DNA of 64,000 nt from positions 1 through 64,000 of the forward strand of contig NZ_SSOD01000023.1 in assembly GCF_004801305.1 (NCBI RefSeq), in the 5' to 3' direction. Shown piece by piece: positions 8,655 to 17,825 of the stretch. Under the pieces are notes generated by a model that saw nothing but the letters and a program-made list of their open reading frames with translations, was not told the DNA's origin and did not search any database. The stretch is from Pseudothauera rhizosphaerae (GTDB lineage Bacteria > Pseudomonadota > Gammaproteobacteria > Burkholderiales > Rhodocyclaceae). How positions within the stretch are numbered: position 1 is the first letter of the stretch; each line of letters begins with the position of its first letter. The position numbers and the translations under genes were made by a program.

Positions 8655-8906
8655 ATGACCCTGTCGATCCGCCTCGATCCCGAACTGGAAGCCGAACTGG
8701 CCCGCGCCGCCGCGCAGACCGGGCGCAGCAAGAGCGAACTGGTCAAGGCCGGGCTGCGGGAATACCTTGCCCGTGTGGTGCCGAAGCAGACACCCTACGA
8801 ACTGGGCAAGGATCTGTTCGGCGGGCCGCAAGGCGGTCCCGCCGATCTCGCCGAGCGGCGCAAGGAGTATCTGGCGGAGTCGCTGCGTGCGAAGCATGAT
8901 CGTTGA
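8655..8906 (+). CDS. Ribbon-helix-helix (CopG/Arc-type) antitoxin
   Basis: 83-aa predicted antitoxin. The N-terminal [19 protein letters not shown] is a beta strand plus helix typical of RHH repressors, and [17 protein letters not shown] is the second helix. The remainder (about residues 45-83) is charged and should bind the toxin. The ATG at 8655 starts the RHH strand and fits the promoter. The frame is open upstream but gives no recognisable protein. It overlaps the downstream PIN gene by 11 bp. Its fold differs from the AbrB-type antitoxin next door, so this is a separate module and not a duplicate. Confidence 0.88.
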   Translation: MTLSIRLDPELEAELARAAAQTGRSKSELVKAGLREYLARVVPKQTPYELGKDLFGGPQGGPADLAERRKEYLAESLRAKHDR

Positions 8907-9309
8907 TGCAGGGCCGCTGATCGCGCTGTTCAATCCGGCCGATCGCGATCACGCGCGCTGCGTGGATTTTCTGCGCGGCTGCGAGTCCGCGCTGATGACC
9001 ACCTGGCCGGTGCTGACCGAGGCGATGCATCTGCTGCGCTTCAGCGTCGATGCCCAGTTGCGCCTGCTCAACTGGGCCGAGCGCGGCGGACTGGGTATCG
9101 TCGATCTGGAGCAGGGCAGCGTGGCGTCCGCCGCCGGCCTGATCGACAAGTACCGCGACCGGCCGATGGACCTGGCCGATGCCTCGGTCGTGTTGCTGGC
9201 ACTGCAGACCGGCTGCCGCGACGTGCTGTCCATCGACAGCGATTTCGACATCTACCGCCTGCCGGATGGCGGGTGGCTGAACAACGTATTGCGCGACAAT
9301 GCGCACTGA
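8896..9309 (+). CDS. PIN-domain toxin
   Basis: 137-aa PIN protein paired with the RHH antitoxin. The acidic residues are present: D4 in [12 protein letters not shown], Glu in VLTEAMHLL, Asp in [11 protein letters not shown], and Asp residues in [11 protein letters not shown], so nuclease activity is likely. Proteins of this type, often annotated as uncharacterised PIN domains near CopG/RHH genes, are type II toxins. The start overlaps the antitoxin's last codons by 11 bp. It ends 21 bp before alaS, so read-through into alaS is possible. Confidence 0.88.
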   Translation: MIVDAGPLIALFNPADRDHARCVDFLRGCESALMTTWPVLTEAMHLLRFSVDAQLRLLNWAERGGLGIVDLEQGSVASAAGLIDKYRDRPMDLADASVVLLALQTGCRDVLSIDSDFDIYRLPDGGWLNNVLRDNAH

Positions 9310-9330
9310 ATTGCCGTCACTGGAAACTCC

Positions 9331-11994
9331 ATGAAATCCGCCGAAATCCGCGAAAAATTCCTCAAATTCTTCGAGTCGAAGGGCCATCAGATCGTGGCCT
9401 CGTCCTCGCTGGTGCCCCACGAAGACCCCACGCTGCTGTTCACCAACGCGGGGATGAACCAGTTCAAGGATGTGTTCCTCGGCTTCGACAAGCGGCCCTA
9501 CACCCGCGCCACCACCTCGCAGAAGTGCGTGCGCGCCGGCGGCAAGCACAACGATCTGGAAAACGTCGGCTACACCGCGCGCCACCATACCTTCTTCGAG
9601 ATGCTGGGCAATTTCAGCTTCGGCGATTACTTCAAGCGCGACGCCATCGCCTACGCCTGGGAGCTGCTTACCGAAGTGTTCAAGCTGCCCAAGGACAAGC
9701 TGTGGGTCACGGTATATGCGGAGGACGACGAGGCCTACGACATCTGGACCAAGACCGTCGGCGTGCCGGCCGAGCGGGTGATCCGCATCGGTGACAACAA
9801 GGGCGCGCGCTACGCTTCGGACAACTTCTGGATGATGGGCGACACGGGTCCCTGCGGGCCGTGTACGGAAATCTTCTACGACCACGGCGCGGACATCTGG
9901 GGCGGCCCCCCGGGATCGCCGGAGGAAGACGGCGACCGCTACATCGAAATCTGGAACAACGTGTTCATGCAGTTCAACCGGGACGAGGCCGGCGTGATGC
10001 ATCCGCTGCCCAAGCCCAGCGTGGACACGGGCATGGGCCTGGAACGTATCTCCGCGGTGCTGCAGGGCGTGCACGCCAACTACGAGATCGACCTGTTTCA
10101 GCGCCTGATCGCCGCGGCGGCGCGGGAAACCTCGGGCGTGGATATGGATTCGCCGTCGCTGAAGGTGCTGGCCGACCACATCCGCGCGTGTTCCTTCCTG
10201 ATCGCCGACGGCGTCATCCCCGGCAACGAGGGCCGTGGCTACGTCCTGCGCCGCATCATCCGCCGCGCCATCCGCCACGGTTACAAGCTGGGCGCGCGGG
10301 CGGCCTTCTTCCACAGGCTGGTGCCGGACCTGGTGGCCGAGATGGGCGAAGCCTACCCGGAGCTCAAGGTCGGCGCGCACCGCGTCATGGACGTGCTGCG
10401 CCAGGAGGAGGAGCGCTTCTTCGCCACCATCGAGAACGGCATGGCCATCGTCGAGGCCGAACTGGCCGCCCTGGTCCAGTCCAGCAGGACGACATTCGAT
10501 GGCGGCAGGACGACATTCGATGGTGGTAGGACGATATTCGACGGCAACACCGCCTTCAAGCTGCACGACACCTACGGCTTCCCCCTCGACCTCACTGCCG
10601 ACATCTGCCGCGAGCGCGGCGTGAGCGTCGATGCCCAGGCCTTCGACGCCGCCATGGCGCGGCAGAAGGAGCAGGCGCGGGCGGCGGGCAAGTTCAGGAT
10701 GGCCGCGAACCTGGAATACGAAGGGCCGGAAACCGCCTTCCACGGCTACGAGCGCCTGGAGGAGAAGGGCACCATTCTCGCCCTGTACAAGGACGGCGCG
10801 CCGGTCAACGAGCTGGCCGAGGGCGAGCTGGGCGTGGTGGTGCTGGACCACACCCCGTTCTACGCCGAATCCGGCGGCCAGGTCGGCGACCGGGGCGAGC
10901 TGCGCGGCAGCGCGGGCATCTTCGCGGTGGAAGACACGCAGAAGATCCAGGCCGCGGTGTTCGGCCATCACGGCGTGGTCAAGACCGGCGCCCTGGCGGT
11001 GGGCCAGAGCGTGGCCGCCCGGGTGGACGAAGCCGCGCGGGCTTCCACCGCGCGCAACCATTCGGTGACCCACCTCATGCACAAGGCCCTGCGCGAAGTG
11101 CTGGGCGCCCACGTACAGCAGAAGGGCTCCCAGGTGGACCCGGAGCGCACGCGCTTCGACTTCGCCCACGGCGCGCCCATGACGGCCGAGGAAATCCGCG
11201 AGGTGGAGGACATCGTCAATGCCGAGATTCTCGCCAACACCGCCACCGACGCCCGTGTGATGGCGCTGGACGATGCCCAGAAGTCCGGCGCGGTGATGCT
11301 GTTCGGCGAGAAGTACGGCGACGAGGTGCGGGTGCTGTCCATCGGCAGCTCCAAGGAACTGTGCGGCGGCACCCACGTGGGGCGCACCGGGGACATCGGC
11401 CTTTTCAAGATCGTCGCCGAGGGCGGCGTGGCGGCTGGCGTGCGGCGCGTGGAAGCGGTCACCGGCGCCAACGCGCTGCGCTACGCCCAGGAGCAGGAGC
11501 GCCGCGTGCAGGGCGTGTCCGCGTTGTTGAAGGTGCAGCCGGACGAGGTCGGTGAGCGCGTGGCGGGCATCCTGGACAACGTGCGCGCGCTGGAAAAGGA
11601 ACTCGCGCGCCTGAAGAGCAAGCTGGCCGCCAGCCAGGGCGACGACCTGGCCGCCCAGGCGGTGGAGGTGAAGGGCGCCAAGGTGCTGGCCGCCGTGCTG
11701 GACGGCGCCGACGTGCCGACCCTGCGCGAGACCATGGACAAGCTCAAGGACAAGCTCAAGTCCGCGGCCATCGTGCTGGCGTCCCCGGCAGACGGCAAAG
11801 TCAGCCTGATCGCGGGCGTCACCCCGGACCTGACCGGCAGGGTCAAGGCCGGCGAACTGGTGAACTTCGTCGCCCAGCAGGTCGGCGGCAAGGGCGGCGG
11901 CCGGCCGGACATGGCGCAGGCCGGCGGCAACGATACGGCGGCCCTGCCCGGCGCGCTGGCCGGCGTCGTCGGCTGGGTGGACGGCAGGCTTTGA
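9331..11994 (+). CDS. alaS: Alanyl-tRNA synthetase
   Basis: 887-aa class II synthetase that charges tRNA-Ala. The aminoacylation domain covers about 1-460 (start [19 protein letters not shown]; motif GMGLERI). The editing domain follows, with its zinc ligands visible in [10 protein letters not shown] and [12 protein letters not shown]. The C-Ala domain ends the protein with [15 protein letters not shown]. Anomaly: just before the conserved [10 protein letters not shown] block, at 10483-10545, the reading frame contains three 21-bp units encoding [14 protein letters not shown] and GRTIFDG. Typical homologues have a single short linker there. The frame is kept, so the enzyme should remain functional. 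Confidence 0.97.
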   Translation: MKSAEIREKFLKFFESKGHQIVASSSLVPHEDPTLLFTNAGMNQFKDVFLGFDKRPYTRATTSQKCVRAGGKHNDLENVGYTARHHTFFEMLGNFSFGDYFKRDAIAYAWELLTEVFKLPKDKLWVTVYAEDDEAYDIWTKTVGVPAERVIRIGDNKGARYASDNFWMMGDTGPCGPCTEIFYDHGADIWGGPPGSPEEDGDRYIEIWNNVFMQFNRDEAGVMHPLPKPSVDTGMGLERISAVLQGVHANYEIDLFQRLIAAAARETSGVDMDSPSLKVLADHIRACSFLIADGVIPGNEGRGYVLRRIIRRAIRHGYKLGARAAFFHRLVPDLVAEMGEAYPELKVGAHRVMDVLRQEEERFFATIENGMAIVEAELAALVQSSRTTFDGGRTTFDGGRTIFDGNTAFKLHDTYGFPLDLTADICRERGVSVDAQAFDAAMARQKEQARAAGKFRMAANLEYEGPETAFHGYERLEEKGTILALYKDGAPVNELAEGELGVVVLDHTPFYAESGGQVGDRGELRGSAGIFAVEDTQKIQAAVFGHHGVVKTGALAVGQSVAARVDEAARASTARNHSVTHLMHKALREVLGAHVQQKGSQVDPERTRFDFAHGAPMTAEEIREVEDIVNAEILANTATDARVMALDDAQKSGAVMLFGEKYGDEVRVLSIGSSKELCGGTHVGRTGDIGLFKIVAEGGVAAGVRRVEAVTGANALRYAQEQERRVQGVSALLKVQPDEVGERVAGILDNVRALEKELARLKSKLAASQGDDLAAQAVEVKGAKVLAAVLDGADVPTLRETMDKLKDKLKSAAIVLASPADGKVSLIAGVTPDLTGRVKAGELVNFVAQQVGGKGGGRPDMAQAGGNDTAALPGALAGVVGWVDGRL
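10483..10545 (+). repeat. Three 21-bp in-frame tandem repeats inside alaS
   Basis: The units are 10483-10503, 10504-10524 and 10525-10545. Units 1 and 2 differ at only a couple of positions; unit 3 has a few more changes (core AGGACGA[CT]ATTCGA). Each encodes seven residues of the pattern [GS]R-T-[TI]-F-D-G. This looks like recent slippage or duplication in a tolerant linker. Confidence 0.9.
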
Positions 11995-11999
11995 TTCCT

Positions 12000-12033
12000 G
12001 CCACGGCCGTGCCCGCATGGGCACGGCCGTGGC
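12000..12033 (+). terminator. Strong hairpin after alaS
   Basis: A 15-bp perfect stem (12000-12014 with 12019-12033) closes a GCAT loop. It begins 6 bp after the alaS stop. No T-run follows (GGATTTGG), so it is either a weak intrinsic terminator or an mRNA 3'-stabilising structure. Confidence 0.6.
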
Positions 12034-12076
12034 GGATTTGGCAGCGCCTTGTGCGGCCGGGGCCGATAATGCTGCG

Positions 12077-13612
12077 ATGATCCCCCGGCTGCGCCCGCCC
12101 CCGTTTCCGCTCCGCACTGCGTCCGCCGGAGGAGGGCTGGCTACAGCGGTGTGCGCCGCTCCGGCCCGGGCCACCGATACCGGCCCGGCCACGGCTTTTC
12201 CCGACGTTGCCGTCTTTCTGCTGCTCGCCGCCGCGCTCGGCCTGAGCATGCTGGGTGCCGTCCTGCTGCGTGCCCACCGGCGTTTGGCCCGTACCACCGA
12301 GCCGCGGCACGACGAGGCGGCCATGCGCCTGACCCTGGAGAACATGGCCGAGGCGGTCATCATGGTCGACGCCCGCCTGCGCCTGAGCAGCTTCAACCAG
12401 CGCTTCGTCGAGATTACCGGCTTCGACCCCGTCTTTCTCGCCTCCCATCCGCCGTACGCCGACGTGCTGCGCCTGTGGGCCACCGAGAACGGCGTGCCCG
12501 ACCGCCTGCTGGAGCGGGCGATGCTGCGCGCGCGCACGCGCGAACCCTTCCGCCACACCTTCGCCCATCGCGGGCGCGACTACGAGGGCAAGCACGTGCC
12601 CCTGCCCGGCGGCGGCTTCGTGCGCACCATCTCCGACGTCACCGAACAGCATCGCGCCGAGGAAGTGTTGCGCGACAGCGAGGCACGCCTGCGCCAGTTG
12701 CTGGCGCTCGTGCCGACGGCGATCCTGGTGGCCGACCGCTATGACGGCAGCGTGCTGTTCGTCAACCAGAAGGCCGCCGAAACCGCCGGATTGCGCGCGG
12801 ACGAGTTCCGCAGCCGCCGCGTGTTCGAGTTCTACGAGCATGACGAAGACCGCATCCGCCTGCAGCAGATGCTCAACCAGCACGGCGCGGTGAGCGATTT
12901 CGAAGTGCGCCTGCGGCGGGGCAACGGCGAACCGTTCTGGGCGCTGGTGTCGGCGATGCTGGGCGACTTCGGCGGACACCGCGCGGTGATCGCCGCCATC
13001 AGCGACGTCACCGCGCGCCGGCGCATGCGGGAGGAACTGGAACAGGCCCGCCACGAGCTGGAGGCGGCCAACCAGCAGATGCGGCAGGCCAACGAGGAGC
13101 TGGCGCGGGCCGCGTCCACCGACCGTCTCACCGGGCTGGCCAACCGCCGCCTTCTGGAGGAGACGGCCGAGGCCGAACTGTCCCGCGCGCGCCGCCACGG
13201 GCATCCCCTGAGCGTGGTGCTGTTCGACGTGGACTGGTTCAAGTCGGTCAATGACCGCTTCGGCCACGAGGTGGGCGATGCGGTGCTGCGGGACATGGCC
13301 TCCCGGCTCGGTCCGCAGATGCGCGCTTCCGACCTGCTGGCGCGCTGGGGCGGCGAGGAATTCCTGCTGCTGGCGCCGGCCACCGGGCAGGCCGAGGCGC
13401 TCGCGTGCGCGGAGAAGATGCGCCGGCTGATCTGTACCTGGCCCTTCCCGGTGGTCGGCTGTCTGACCGCGAGCTTCGGCGTGGCGCAGTACGACGGCAG
13501 CGAGCCGTTTTCGACCCTGGTGGCCCGCGCCGACCGGGCGCTCTATCGCGCCAAGGACGGCGGGCGCAACCGGGTCGAGTGGACCGGCGAGGACCAGCGC
13601 ATCGGCGGCTGA
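12077..13612 (+). CDS. Diguanylate cyclase with two PAS-type domains
   Basis: 511-aa protein. An N-terminal hydrophobic segment (FPDVAVFLLLAAALGLSMLGAVLL, about 40-63) anchors it in the membrane. A PAS-7-like region (TLENMAEAVIMVDARLRLSSFN) and a second PAS domain (LLALVPTAILVADRYDGSVLFVN) follow. A coiled linker (about 325-360) leads to the GGDEF domain. The catalytic motif is ARWGGEEFLLLAP. RASD five residues before it is an I-site. The ATG at 12077 is chosen because GATAATG precedes it and the alaS hairpin occupies the upstream frame. It is the second cyclase within 10 kb and shares no operon with the first. Confidence 0.9.
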   Translation: MIPRLRPPPFPLRTASAGGGLATAVCAAPARATDTGPATAFPDVAVFLLLAAALGLSMLGAVLLRAHRRLARTTEPRHDEAAMRLTLENMAEAVIMVDARLRLSSFNQRFVEITGFDPVFLASHPPYADVLRLWATENGVPDRLLERAMLRARTREPFRHTFAHRGRDYEGKHVPLPGGGFVRTISDVTEQHRAEEVLRDSEARLRQLLALVPTAILVADRYDGSVLFVNQKAAETAGLRADEFRSRRVFEFYEHDEDRIRLQQMLNQHGAVSDFEVRLRRGNGEPFWALVSAMLGDFGGHRAVIAAISDVTARRRMREELEQARHELEAANQQMRQANEELARAASTDRLTGLANRRLLEETAEAELSRARRHGHPLSVVLFDVDWFKSVNDRFGHEVGDAVLRDMASRLGPQMRASDLLARWGGEEFLLLAPATGQAEALACAEKMRRLICTWPFPVVGCLTASFGVAQYDGSEPFSTLVARADRALYRAKDGGRNRVEWTGEDQRIGG

Positions 13613-13640
13613 GCGCGCCGGCCGGCTCCGGCGGCGTGCT

Positions 13641-15029
13641 TCAGTAGGGCAGCGCGACGCCCGGCCACACCCCTTCGATGGCGCGGCGGAAATCCGCCTG
13701 GATGCGCGCGAGTGCCTCGGCGCTGTCGGCCTCGAAGCGCAGCACCACCACCGGCGTGGTGTTGGACGGGCGGGCGAGGCCGAAGCCGTGGGGGTATTCC
13801 ACGCGCACGCCGTCGATGGTGATGACCTCGTCCGCGCCTTCGAAGCGGGCCTGTTCGCGCAGGCGGCGCACCAGTTCGAAGGGTTCGCCTTCGGCCATCC
13901 CGATGTTCAGTTCCGGCGTGCTCACCGCGTCCGGCAGGGCGTTCAGCACGGCGCTCGGGTCGGCGTGGCGGGAGAGGATTTCCAGCAGGCGGGCGCCGGT
14001 GTAGAGGCCGTCGTCGAAGCCGTACCAGCGCTCCTTGAAGAACACGTGGCCGCTCATCTCGCCGGCCAGGGGGGCGCCGGTTTCCTTGAGCTTGGCCTTG
14101 ACCAGGGCATGGCCCGTGTTCCACATCAGCGGCTTGCCGCCGTGGCGGCGGATCCAGCCGGCCAGGTTGCGGGTGCATTTGACGTCGTAGATGATCTCGC
14201 CGCCCGGCACGCGGCTGAGCACGTCGGCGGCGAACAACATGAGCTGGCGATCCGGGTAGATGATGCGGCCGTCCTTGGTGACAACGCCCAGGCGGTCGCC
14301 GTCCCCGTCGAAGGCGAGGCCCAGCTCCGCGTCCGTCTCGCGCAGGGCGCGGACCACGTCCTGCAGGTTCTCCGGGCGCGAGGGGTCAGGGTGATGGTTG
14401 GGGAAGCTGCCGTCCACCTCGCAGAACAGTTCCACGACCTCGCAGCCCAGGCGGCGGAAGAGTTCCGGCGCGATGCCGCCGGCCACGCCGTTGCCGCAGT
14501 CCACCACCACCTTCATGGGCCGGGCCAGCTTCACGTCGCCGCAGATGCGGTCCAGGTAGGCGGCGCGCACGTCGGCGCTGCGCAGGCGGCCGGCGCCGCG
14601 GGCGAGGTCGCCGTCGGCGATGCGCCGGCGCAGGGCCTGGATCTGTTCGCCGAACAGGGTGTGGCCGCCCAGCACCATCTTGAGGCCGTTGTAGTCCGGT
14701 GGGTTGTGGCTGCCGGTGACGCTGACGCAGGAATTCGTGCCCAGTTCCCAGGCGGCGAAGTAGGTGAGCGGCGTGGGCACGCAGCCGATGTCCACCACGT
14801 CCACGCCGGCGGCACGGATGCCGTCCGCGAGCGCGCCGGCCAGGGCCGGGCCAGACAGGCGGCCGTCGCGTCCGACCGCGATCTCGCGCTGCCCGCGCGC
14901 CGCCGCCTCGCTGCCCAGGGCGTGGCCGATGGCGCGCACCGCGTCGGCGGTGAGGGTCTTGTCGACGATGCCGCGGATGTCGTAGGCCTTGAAGATTTCG
15001 GGGGCGGGCAGGGCGTGGGGCGTGGTCAT
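13641..15029 (-). CDS. Phosphomannomutase/phosphoglucomutase
   Basis: 462-aa alpha-D-phosphohexomutase that interconverts hexose 1- and 6-phosphates for exopolysaccharide and LPS precursors. FKAYDIRGIVD is the family's N-terminus. The phosphoserine loop reads VTGSHNPPDYNGLK, the metal-binding loop DGDGDRLGVV, and the sugar-specificity loop GEMSGHVFFK, which fits the AlgC-type bifunctional enzyme. RPSNTTPVVVLRFEA near the C-terminus is the phosphate-binding loop. The ATG at 15029 directly precedes the family start; the frame extends 71 codons upstream without similarity. It converges tightly with the diguanylate cyclase gene (28 bp). Confidence 0.95.
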   Translation of the reverse strand: MTTPHALPAPEIFKAYDIRGIVDKTLTADAVRAIGHALGSEAAARGQREIAVGRDGRLSGPALAGALADGIRAAGVDVVDIGCVPTPLTYFAAWELGTNSCVSVTGSHNPPDYNGLKMVLGGHTLFGEQIQALRRRIADGDLARGAGRLRSADVRAAYLDRICGDVKLARPMKVVVDCGNGVAGGIAPELFRRLGCEVVELFCEVDGSFPNHHPDPSRPENLQDVVRALRETDAELGLAFDGDGDRLGVVTKDGRIIYPDRQLMLFAADVLSRVPGGEIIYDVKCTRNLAGWIRRHGGKPLMWNTGHALVKAKLKETGAPLAGEMSGHVFFKERWYGFDDGLYTGARLLEILSRHADPSAVLNALPDAVSTPELNIGMAEGEPFELVRRLREQARFEGADEVITIDGVRVEYPHGFGLARPSNTTPVVVLRFEADSAEALARIQADFRRAIEGVWPGVALPY

Positions 15030-15133
15030 GGGCGATCCAGGGAGGGGAGGTCGGTGCAGCGCGGAATTATCCCAGATCGGGGCAGGCGGCTGAACCGCGG
15101 CATGGTGCCTGGATGTGAGCAATGGCGCGGGTT

Positions 15134-16096
15134 TCACACCCAAAGGGTGTCGAAATGTTGCAACAGGCGTTGCGGCAGCCAATCGATGTGTCCGGGAAAG
15201 GCGCCGCTCAGGAACCCGACGTGGCCGCCCTGGGGAGGGCATTCGAAGCGCACGGCGGCGGACAGTTCGCCCGGCTGCGGCAGCGCGGCGGGCGGCACGA
15301 AGGGATCGTTGGCGGCATTGAGGAGCAGGGTGGGCACGCGGATGGCGGGGAGCCAGGGCTTGCTCGATGCCCGCCGCCAGTAGTCGGCGGCGCCGTCGAA
15401 GCCGTGCACCGGGCCGGTGTAGGCGTCATCGAACTCGTACAGGTTGCGCGCGCGGCGCACCCGCCCGGCGTCGAACAGGCCGGGGTGGCGGGCGTGCTTG
15501 GCGAGCGCCTTGGCCCGCAGCGTGGCGAGGAAATGCGCGCTGTAGAGGCGGTTGAAGCCGTGTCCGAGGGCGTGGCCGGAGATGGTCAGGTCGAGCGGCG
15601 GGCATACCGCGGCCGCGCTGGCGACGAGCCTTGCGGCCTCTTCGCCCCGTTCGCCGAGCCATTTCAGCAGCGCATTGCCGCCCAGGGACACGCCGGCGGC
15701 AAACAGGGGCGCGCTGCCGGCCAGCGGCGCCAGGCGGCGCAGTATCCAGTTGATCTCGTCGCTGTCGCCGGAGTGGTAGGCGCGGGCGAGGCGGTTGGGT
15801 TCGCCGGAGCAGCCGCGGAAATGGGGCACCACGCCGCGCCAGCCGCGTGCGGCCACTGCACGCAGCAGGGCGCGGGCGTAGTGGGAGCGGCTGCTGCCTT
15901 CGAGGCCGTGGAAAAGTGCGACCAGCGGCCGGGAGGGGGCGGCCGGCTCGTCCAGCCAGTCGAGATCGATGAAGTCGCCGTCCGGGGTGGTCCAGCGTTC
16001 CCGCCGCAGGGCGGGCAGGTTGCCCTTGCGGGCCAGCGGCCAGATCGTCTGCGCGTGGCCCCCCGGCAGCCACGCGGGGGAACGGAACGGGCTCAA
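15134..16096 (-). CDS. YheT-family alpha/beta hydrolase
   Basis: 320-aa hydrolase. The start SPFRSPAWLPGGHAQTIWP is the conserved N-terminal block of the YheT/ABHD1-3 family. The nucleophile elbow reads GVSLGGNALLK, LVALFHGLEGSSRSHYA is the oxyanion region, and NAANDPFVP and GGHVGF carry the Asp and His. Physiological substrates are unclear; short-chain ester or lipid hydrolysis is suggested for relatives. I start it at a TTG (16096) that overlaps the stop of the SnoaL-like gene by 3 bases in the string TTGA, because the conserved block begins there and no ATG is available. This implies translational coupling. Confidence 0.85.
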   Translation of the reverse strand: MSPFRSPAWLPGGHAQTIWPLARKGNLPALRRERWTTPDGDFIDLDWLDEPAAPSRPLVALFHGLEGSSRSHYARALLRAVAARGWRGVVPHFRGCSGEPNRLARAYHSGDSDEINWILRRLAPLAGSAPLFAAGVSLGGNALLKWLGERGEEAARLVASAAAVCPPLDLTISGHALGHGFNRLYSAHFLATLRAKALAKHARHPGLFDAGRVRRARNLYEFDDAYTGPVHGFDGAADYWRRASSKPWLPAIRVPTLLLNAANDPFVPPAALPQPGELSAAVRFECPPQGGHVGFLSGAFPGHIDWLPQRLLQHFDTLWV

Positions 16097-16524
16097 TGGA
16101 CGCTGTGCGGCGTGTCCTGCCCCATCAGCTCGGCGATATCGGGCAGCGGCGAGGCGTGGTGCATGACCATGCGCCAGCCCACCGCGCCGCGCACGTAGAC
16201 GTTGGTGGCGACCATGGGCGTCGGGATGCGGTCGTCGCCTTCCACGGTGACGTGTTCGAGCACGTTGTGCACGGTCAGCATCATGCTGGCGCTCACCGTC
16301 TGGTGCGTGGTGCGCACGATCATCCGCGTGCCGTTGGCGAACATCTGGCGCCAGGATTCGCGCACCTCGGCCAGCCCGGTGAGGCGCGGGCCGCCGGGGT
16401 GGATGCAGACGATTTCCTCGTCCTCCGACCACACCGTCATCATCGCATCGAGGTCGGACCGGGCCAGGGCGTCGTAGAAAGCGGCCTCGACGTCGGCGGC
16501 GGACGTGAAGATGGTCTTGCTCAC
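16093..16524 (-). CDS. SnoaL/NTF2-like protein
   Basis: 143-aa single-domain protein of the NTF2-like fold. The features seen are FTSAADVEAAFYDALARSDLDAMMTVWSED at the N-terminus and a barrel region ending GAVGWRMVMHHASPLPD. This is the pattern of the nuclear-transport-factor-2/SnoaL-like (DUF4440-type) family. No enzymatic residues can be assigned. It overlaps the start of the YheT-type hydrolase gene and lies in the ilvE-zinc finger gene row, so they are probably cotranscribed. Confidence 0.8.
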   Translation of the reverse strand: MSKTIFTSAADVEAAFYDALARSDLDAMMTVWSEDEEIVCIHPGGPRLTGLAEVRESWRQMFANGTRMIVRTTHQTVSASMMLTVHNVLEHVTVEGDDRIPTPMVATNVYVRGAVGWRMVMHHASPLPDIAELMGQDTPHSVH

Positions 16525-16554
16525 GGCAGCATGCTCCCGGGCATGAAGGGATGC

Positions 16555-16571
16555 GGGGGCGCTCCGCCCCC
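16555..16571 (-). terminator. GC hairpin between zinc-finger and SnoaL-like genes
   Basis: GGGGGCG-CTC-CGCCCCC forms a 7-bp GC-only stem in a 67-bp gap. There is no T-run on either side. It may attenuate transcription from ilvE and the zinc-finger gene into the following genes. Confidence 0.35.
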
Positions 16572-16591
16572 GGGACCGCGCGGACGGGTTC

Positions 16592-16792
16592 TCAGTGGTG
16601 GCCCTTGGGGCGCTCGCCGGTGAACACGTAGCGCGCGCTGCAATACGGACAGGTGGCCTCGCCTTCCTTCAGTACGTCGAGGAACACGCGCGGGTGGCGC
16701 GCCCACAGTGGGGCGCCGGGTTGCGGGCAGTGCAGCGGCAGGTCGGCGGCGGTGACCTGTACCGCTTCGCTCTTGTCGGTGTTTTCAGCCAT
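16592..16792 (-). CDS. Small CHCC zinc-finger protein
   Basis: 66-aa protein with C22 (LPLHCPQPG), H33 (ARHPRVFL) and CPYC (48-51) in the order C-H-C-C, followed by ARYVFTGE. This is the zf-CHCC fold shared with the NDUFS6 accessory subunit of complex I. In betaproteobacteria a gene of this kind commonly follows ilvE, as here, 12 bp after the aminotransferase stop. Its role is not established; zinc binding is predicted from the ligands. Confidence 0.88.
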   Translation of the reverse strand: MAENTDKSEAVQVTAADLPLHCPQPGAPLWARHPRVFLDVLKEGEATCPYCSARYVFTGERPKGHH

Positions 16793-16804
16793 GGGGAACT
16801 CCGT

Positions 16805-17725
16805 TCAGACGTAGGCGAGCCAGGATTCGTATTCGGGCGCGCGGCCGCCGACCACGTCGAAGAAGCGCGCCTGGATTTTCGAGGTGACCGGGCCGCGGCG
16901 GCCTTCGCCGATGACGCGGTTGTCCAGTTCGCGGATCGGGGTGACTTCGGCGGCGGTGCCGGTGAAGAAGGCTTCGTCGGCCAGGTAGATGTCGTCGCGG
17001 GTGAGGCGGCGCGACTGCACGTCGTAGCCCAGTTCGCGGGCGATGCGGATCACCGAGTCGCGCGTGATGCCGGTCAGCGCGGAGGCGATCTCGGGTTCGA
17101 GGATCACGCCATCCTTGACCACGAAGAGGTTCTCGCCCGAGCCCTCGGCCACGAAGCCCTGGGTGTCGAGGAGCAGCGCCTCGTCGTAGCCGTCGCGCGT
17201 GGCTTCCAGGTTGGCGAGGATGGAGTTGGTGTAGGCGCCGGCCAGCTTGGCGCGGGGCATGGTGACGTTGACGTGGTGGCGGGCGTAGGACGAGGTCTTC
17301 ACGCGGATGCCCTTTTCCAGGCCTTCCTCGCCCAGGTAGGCGCCCCACGGCCAGGCGGCGATGGCCACGTGCACGGTGGCGCCGACGGTGGAGATGCCCA
17401 TCTTCTCGGAGCCGTAGAAGGCGATCGGGCGCAGGTAGCAGGATTCGAGCTTGTTGGCGCGCACGACTTCCTTCTGCGCTTCCATGAGAACGTCCTTGGC
17501 GTAGGGGATGTCCATCATGTAGATCCGGGCGGAGTTGAGCAGGCGCTGGGTGTGCTCGGCCAGACGGTAGATCGCGGTGCCCTTGGCGGTCTTGTAGGCG
17601 CGCACGCCTTCGAACACGGCGAGGCCGTAGTGCAGCGAGTGGGTGAGCACGTGGGTGTTCGCCTCGCGCCACGGCACGAGCTTGCCGTCGTACCAGATGA
17701 AGCCGTCGCGGTCTGCCATCGACAT
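16805..17725 (-). CDS. ilvE: Branched-chain amino acid aminotransferase
   Basis: 306-aa PLP-dependent transaminase (fold type IV) that performs the last step of Ile, Val and Leu synthesis. Visible features are the N-terminal DGFIWYDGKLVPW, LHYGLAVFEGVRAY, the PLP-lysine segment PRAKLAGAYTNSILA, EGSGENLFVV, and FFTGTAAEVTPI. The length matches E. coli IlvE (309). GGAG lies 9 bp before the ATG at 17725; an internal ATG two codons later is possible. It appears to head a minus-strand operon with the zinc-finger, SnoaL-like and YheT genes. Confidence 0.96.
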   Translation of the reverse strand: MSMADRDGFIWYDGKLVPWREANTHVLTHSLHYGLAVFEGVRAYKTAKGTAIYRLAEHTQRLLNSARIYMMDIPYAKDVLMEAQKEVVRANKLESCYLRPIAFYGSEKMGISTVGATVHVAIAAWPWGAYLGEEGLEKGIRVKTSSYARHHVNVTMPRAKLAGAYTNSILANLEATRDGYDEALLLDTQGFVAEGSGENLFVVKDGVILEPEIASALTGITRDSVIRIARELGYDVQSRRLTRDDIYLADEAFFTGTAAEVTPIRELDNRVIGEGRRGPVTSKIQARFFDVVGGRAPEYESWLAYV

Positions 17726-17825
17726 GATGTGAATCTCCAGCGTATGTGTTGGTGCGGATCGCCCGCCGGGCGGCGGGCATAACGCGCAATTCTAGCGCAA
17801 AGCCCGCGTGCCGGACTCGCCCCGC

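Noticed and set aside
10483-10545. Tandem units in alaS as a CRISPR or mobile element
   Set aside because: The units are contiguous with no spacers, only 21 bp, and keep the reading frame; this is a coding tandem repeat.
17761-17778. GC hairpin between mscS and ilvE as an intrinsic terminator
   Set aside because: The stem is 7 bp with no T-run on either side; mentioned only in the mscS entry.
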